Origin: CAZCZR01 sp964503455
GTDB taxonomy: Bacteria; Bacillota; Clostridia; UBA1381
Direction: 5' to 3'
Length of the DNA stretch: 15,737 nt
Assembly: GCA_964503455.1 (NCBI GenBank)
Contig: CAZCZR010000040.1
Coordinates: 1 to 15,737, forward strand
Shown here: piece by piece, positions 13,323 to 15,737 of the stretch
Layout of the letters: every line of letters begins with the position of its first letter
Numbering within the stretch: the stretch's first letter is position 1
Made by a program: the position numbers and the translations under genes
Notes under the pieces: generated by a model
Databases searched by the model: none
What the model saw: only the letters and a program-made list of their open reading frames with translations
What the model was told of the DNA's origin: nothing

Positions 13323-15422
13323 ATGGGCAGAAAAGTTTCACTTGAAAATACAAGAAATATCGGTATCATGGCTCACATTGATGCCGGTAAGACAACAACA
13401 ACCGAGAGAATCCTCTACTATACCGGACGAGTTCACAAAATCGGCGAGACTCACGAGGGAGCCGCCACGATGGATTGGATGGCACAGGAGCAGGAAAGAG
13501 GTATAACGATTACCTCGGCTGCTACAACGTGTTTCTGGGGCGAAAGAGGAAACAAGGACAAGAAGAGGATAAACATTATCGACACTCCGGGACACGTTGA
13601 CTTCACGGTTGAGGTACAGCGTTCGTTGAGAGTTTTGGACGGCTCGGTCACGGTAATGTGCGCAAAGGGCGGCGTTGAGCCTCAGTCGGAGACGGTTTGG
13701 CGTCAGGCAAACGACTACAACGTTCCCCGTATGGTATACGTCAATAAGATGGATATCATGGGCGCGGACTTCTACAGAGTTGTTGACATGATACATGAGC
13801 GTCTGCACGCAAACGGCGTGCCGATTCAGCTTCCTATAGGCGCTGAAGAGACTTTCAAGGGTATTATCGACCTTATCACAATGAGAGCGGAGGTCTATTA
13901 TGACGACCTTGGAAATGACGTTCGTGACGAGGATATTCCCGCCGATATGATGGATCAGGCTGAGGAATACAGACAGAATATGATCGAAAGGATCGCCGAG
14001 ACGGATGAAGTTCTTATGGAAAAGTTCTTCAACGAGGAGGAGATAACGGTCGATGAGATCAGAGCGGCTTTGAGAAAGGCTACGATCAACAATGAGATAG
14101 TTCCCGTTCTCTGCGGAACATCTTACAGAAACAAGGGCGTTCAGATGCTTCTGGATGCTATAATCGACTATATGCCGTCGCCGGTTGACGTCCCCGCCAT
14201 TAAGGGCATTAACCCCGACACCGACGAGGAAGATGAAAGACCTTCATCTGACGATGCTCCGTTCGCAGCGCTTGCATTCAAGATTGCGACGGATCCGTTC
14301 GTAGGAAAGATATGCTTCTTCAGAGTATATTCGGGTACGGTAAACGCCGGATCGTATGTTCTCAACGCCTGCAAGGGTCACAAGGAAAGAATGGGACGTA
14401 TCCTTCAGATGCACGCTAACCACCGTGAGGATATTGATACCTGCTACGCGGGCGATATTGCCGCTGCCGTAGGTCTTAAAAACACCACCACGGGCGAAAC
14501 GCTGTGTGACGAAAAGCACCCGATAATATTGGAGTCGATGGACTTCCCCGAGCCGGTTATCCGCGTCGCTATCGAGCCTAAGACAAAGGCGGGTCAGGAA
14601 AAGATGGGCATCGCTTTGGCGAAGCTTGCCGAAGAGGATCCTACTTTCAAGACATATACCGATGAGGAAACGGGTCAGACGATCATCGCCGGCATGGGCG
14701 AGCTTCACCTTGAGATCATCGTGGACAGACTTCTGCGTGAGTTTAAGGTAGAGGCGAATGTGGGCGAGCCGCAGGTTTCGTACAGAGAGGCGATCAGAAA
14801 GTCTGTCAACATCGAGCATAAATATGCGCGTCAGTCGGGCGGTAAAGGTCAGTACGGTCACGTTATGCTTAAGCTTGAGCCTCTTGAAGAAGGCAAGGGC
14901 TACGAGTTTGTAAACGCCGTTGTCGGCGGCGCAATACCGAAGGAGTATATCCCCGCTGTTGACGCGGGTATTCAGGGCGCTATGCAGTCAGGTGTGCTTG
15001 CGGGTTACAACGTAGTTGATGTAAAGGCTACTCTTTACGACGGTTCGTACCACGAGGTTGACTCTTCGGAAATGGCGTTCAAGATCGCCGCTTCCATGGC
15101 GTTCAAGGAAGGTATGAAAAAGGCAGATCCCGTTATCAAGGAGCCTATCATGCTTGTAAACGTTACCATGCCGGATGAATACATGGGTGATGTTATGGGC
15201 GACCTTAACTCACGCCGCGGACTTATCCAGAAGATGGAAGCGAGGACAGGCGCTCAGCAGATAACTGCACTTGTTCCGCTGTCGGAGATGTTCGGCTATG
15301 CGACAGAGCTTCGTTCAAGAACACAGGGACGCGGTCAGTATACCATGGAACCGTCACACTACTCCGAAGTGCCTAAGAGCATACAGGAGAAAATTATCAA
15401 CGAAAGAAACAAAGGCAACTGA
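13323..15422 (+). CDS. fusA: elongation factor G
   Basis: A 699-residue translational GTPase that drives tRNA-mRNA translocation and, with the recycling factor, ribosome splitting. The G domain carries P-loop AHIDAGKT (17-24), the switch I region ending GITIT (60-64), DTPGH (87-91) and NKMD (141-144). Domain II follows with FRVYSGTVNAGSYVLN, then domain III with KAGQEKMGIALAKLAEEDPTF, domain IV with RQSGGKGQYGHV and GVLAGYNVVDVKATLYDGSYHEVDSS, and domain V with PIMLVNVTMPDEYMGDVMGDLNSRRG. It is full length with no disruptions. AAGGAGG precedes the ATG. It is followed by 140 AT-rich bases containing a separate tuf promoter. Confidence 0.99.
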   Translation: MGRKVSLENTRNIGIMAHIDAGKTTTTERILYYTGRVHKIGETHEGAATMDWMAQEQERGITITSAATTCFWGERGNKDKKRINIIDTPGHVDFTVEVQRSLRVLDGSVTVMCAKGGVEPQSETVWRQANDYNVPRMVYVNKMDIMGADFYRVVDMIHERLHANGVPIQLPIGAEETFKGIIDLITMRAEVYYDDLGNDVRDEDIPADMMDQAEEYRQNMIERIAETDEVLMEKFFNEEEITVDEIRAALRKATINNEIVPVLCGTSYRNKGVQMLLDAIIDYMPSPVDVPAIKGINPDTDEEDERPSSDDAPFAALAFKIATDPFVGKICFFRVYSGTVNAGSYVLNACKGHKERMGRILQMHANHREDIDTCYAGDIAAAVGLKNTTTGETLCDEKHPIILESMDFPEPVIRVAIEPKTKAGQEKMGIALAKLAEEDPTFKTYTDEETGQTIIAGMGELHLEIIVDRLLREFKVEANVGEPQVSYREAIRKSVNIEHKYARQSGGKGQYGHVMLKLEPLEEGKGYEFVNAVVGGAIPKEYIPAVDAGIQGAMQSGVLAGYNVVDVKATLYDGSYHEVDSSEMAFKIAASMAFKEGMKKADPVIKEPIMLVNVTMPDEYMGDVMGDLNSRRGLIQKMEARTGAQQITALVPLSEMFGYATELRSRTQGRGQYTMEPSHYSEVPKSIQEKIINERNKGN

Positions 15423-15481
15423 TATATTCATAAATAAATATGGATAAATTGAATATTTTTTGAGAAAATTTCAAAAAAGAC

Positions 15482-15510
15482 TTGATTTTTTCGTAAAAAG
15501 ATTGTACAAT
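15482..15510 (+). promoter_or_regulatory. tuf: tuf promoter
   Basis: TTGATT (15482-15487), 17 bases, TACAAT (15505-15510). It provides transcription of tuf in addition to read-through from the str promoter. Just upstream is an AT-only-type inverted repeat (TTTTTTGA/TCAAAAAA, 15456-15478) of uncertain meaning. Confidence 0.8.
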
Positions 15511-15562
15511 AGTGTTATTAAAGATTTTTTAACCTAATGAAATATTAAGGAGGAAAACAAAA

Positions 15563-15737
15563 ATGGCAAAAGCTAAATTCGAAAGAACTAAGCCGCACGT
15601 AAATATCGGTACTATCGGTCACGTTGACCATGGTAAGACAACTCTTACAGCGGCTATAACAAAGGTTCTCGCTATGAAAGGTCAGGCTCAGTACGAAGCT
15701 TACGATATGATTGATAAGGCTCCGGAAGAGAGAGAAA
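15563..15737 (+). CDS. tuf: elongation factor Tu (5' part, cut by window end)
   Basis: The first 58 codons and one base of EF-Tu are present; the gene continues beyond the window. The reading frame begins MAKAKFERTKPHVNIGTIGH and has the P-loop GHVDHGKT (19-26), followed by TLTAAITKVL and the start of switch I with APEERE. EF-Tu delivers aminoacyl-tRNA to the ribosomal A site as a GTP complex. The RBS AAGGAGG lies ten bases upstream of the ATG. It is last in the visible str order, with its own promoter in front. Confidence 0.97.
   Translation, partial: MAKAKFERTKPHVNIGTIGHVDHGKTTLTAAITKVLAMKGQAQYEAYDMIDKAPEERE

Noticed and set aside
14244..14861. 205-codon minus-strand reading frame inside fusA
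   Set aside because: Antisense shadow of a fully conserved EF-G; no independent signals.
15456..15478. TTTTTTGA/TCAAAAAA inverted repeat after fusA as a terminator
   Set aside because: The stem is only A/T apart from one pair and is too weak to terminate; str operon read-through into tuf is likely.
1..15737. CRISPR array, tRNA, rRNA, prophage, transposase, toxin-antitoxin or defence cluster
   Set aside because: Looked for on both strands; no regularly spaced repeats, cloverleaf-like segments, integrase or transposase motifs, or small toxin-antitoxin pairs were seen. MazG here is the housekeeping pyrophosphohydrolase, not the MazEF toxin.

Overview
This is a chromosomal housekeeping segment from a Gram-positive, low-to-mid GC Firmicute, most likely a member of the Clostridia of the gut Ruminococcaceae/Oscillospiraceae type. 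The evidence is strong AGGAGG-type ribosome binding sites, TTGACA/TATAAT promoters with 17-base spacers, a B. subtilis-like ylm/divIVA cell-division cluster, a yabN/yabO-type cluster and an S12 with the Firmicutes insertion. The species cannot be named from the window. I see no phage, IS transposase, CRISPR array, tRNA or rRNA, and no defence or biosynthetic island.

Layout. Bases 1-2077: a patatin-like hydrolase (minus) divergent from a membrane-anchored YdcF/SanA-type protein (plus). Bases 2078-3060: a plus-strand two-OB-fold single-strand-DNA-binding protein, ending at a terminator shared with the opposing cluster. Bases 3075-6391 (minus, read right to left): SpoVB/MurJ-type flippase, mazG, hup (HU) and rqcP. 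This resembles the yabM-yabN-yabO order of B. subtilis, with hup inserted and yabP, yabQ and divIC absent. Bases 6422-7827: aroA alone, with its own consensus promoter and a terminator. Bases 7840-11690 (minus): HlyD-like adaptor, yggS (ylmE), sepF (ylmF), then after a terminator ylmH and divIVA; ylmG is missing. Bases 11848 to the end (plus): the str operon (rplGB/ybxF, rpsL, rpsG, fusA, tuf), driven by a perfect consensus promoter and not by read-through from rpoBC. tuf has a second promoter and is cut by the window end.

How the genes fit together. Most are translation genes (S12, S7, EF-G, EF-Tu, the L7Ae-like protein, the RqcP quality-control factor) or division and envelope genes (SepF, DivIVA, YlmH, flippase). 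The rest are chromosome or nucleotide-pool maintenance genes (HU, SSB-like, MazG) and one shikimate-pathway enzyme.

The least expected signal is a family of short imperfect inverted-repeat elements with TAAGGAACC...-type ends at three intergenic sites: 2135-2212, 3366-3459 and 12712-12741. The first two are alignable in their interiors as well as their ends. Both carry a promoter-like -10 that points at the gene just downstream, and the third looks like two abutting end repeats. Other points worth a look are arginine at the streptomycin-determining K101 (E. coli K88) position of S12, a class II (glyphosate-tolerant type) AroA signature, a mazG promoter whose -35 box covers the stop codon of the upstream flippase gene, and several breaks in normally conserved operons. 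I did not find a convincing new multi-gene system.
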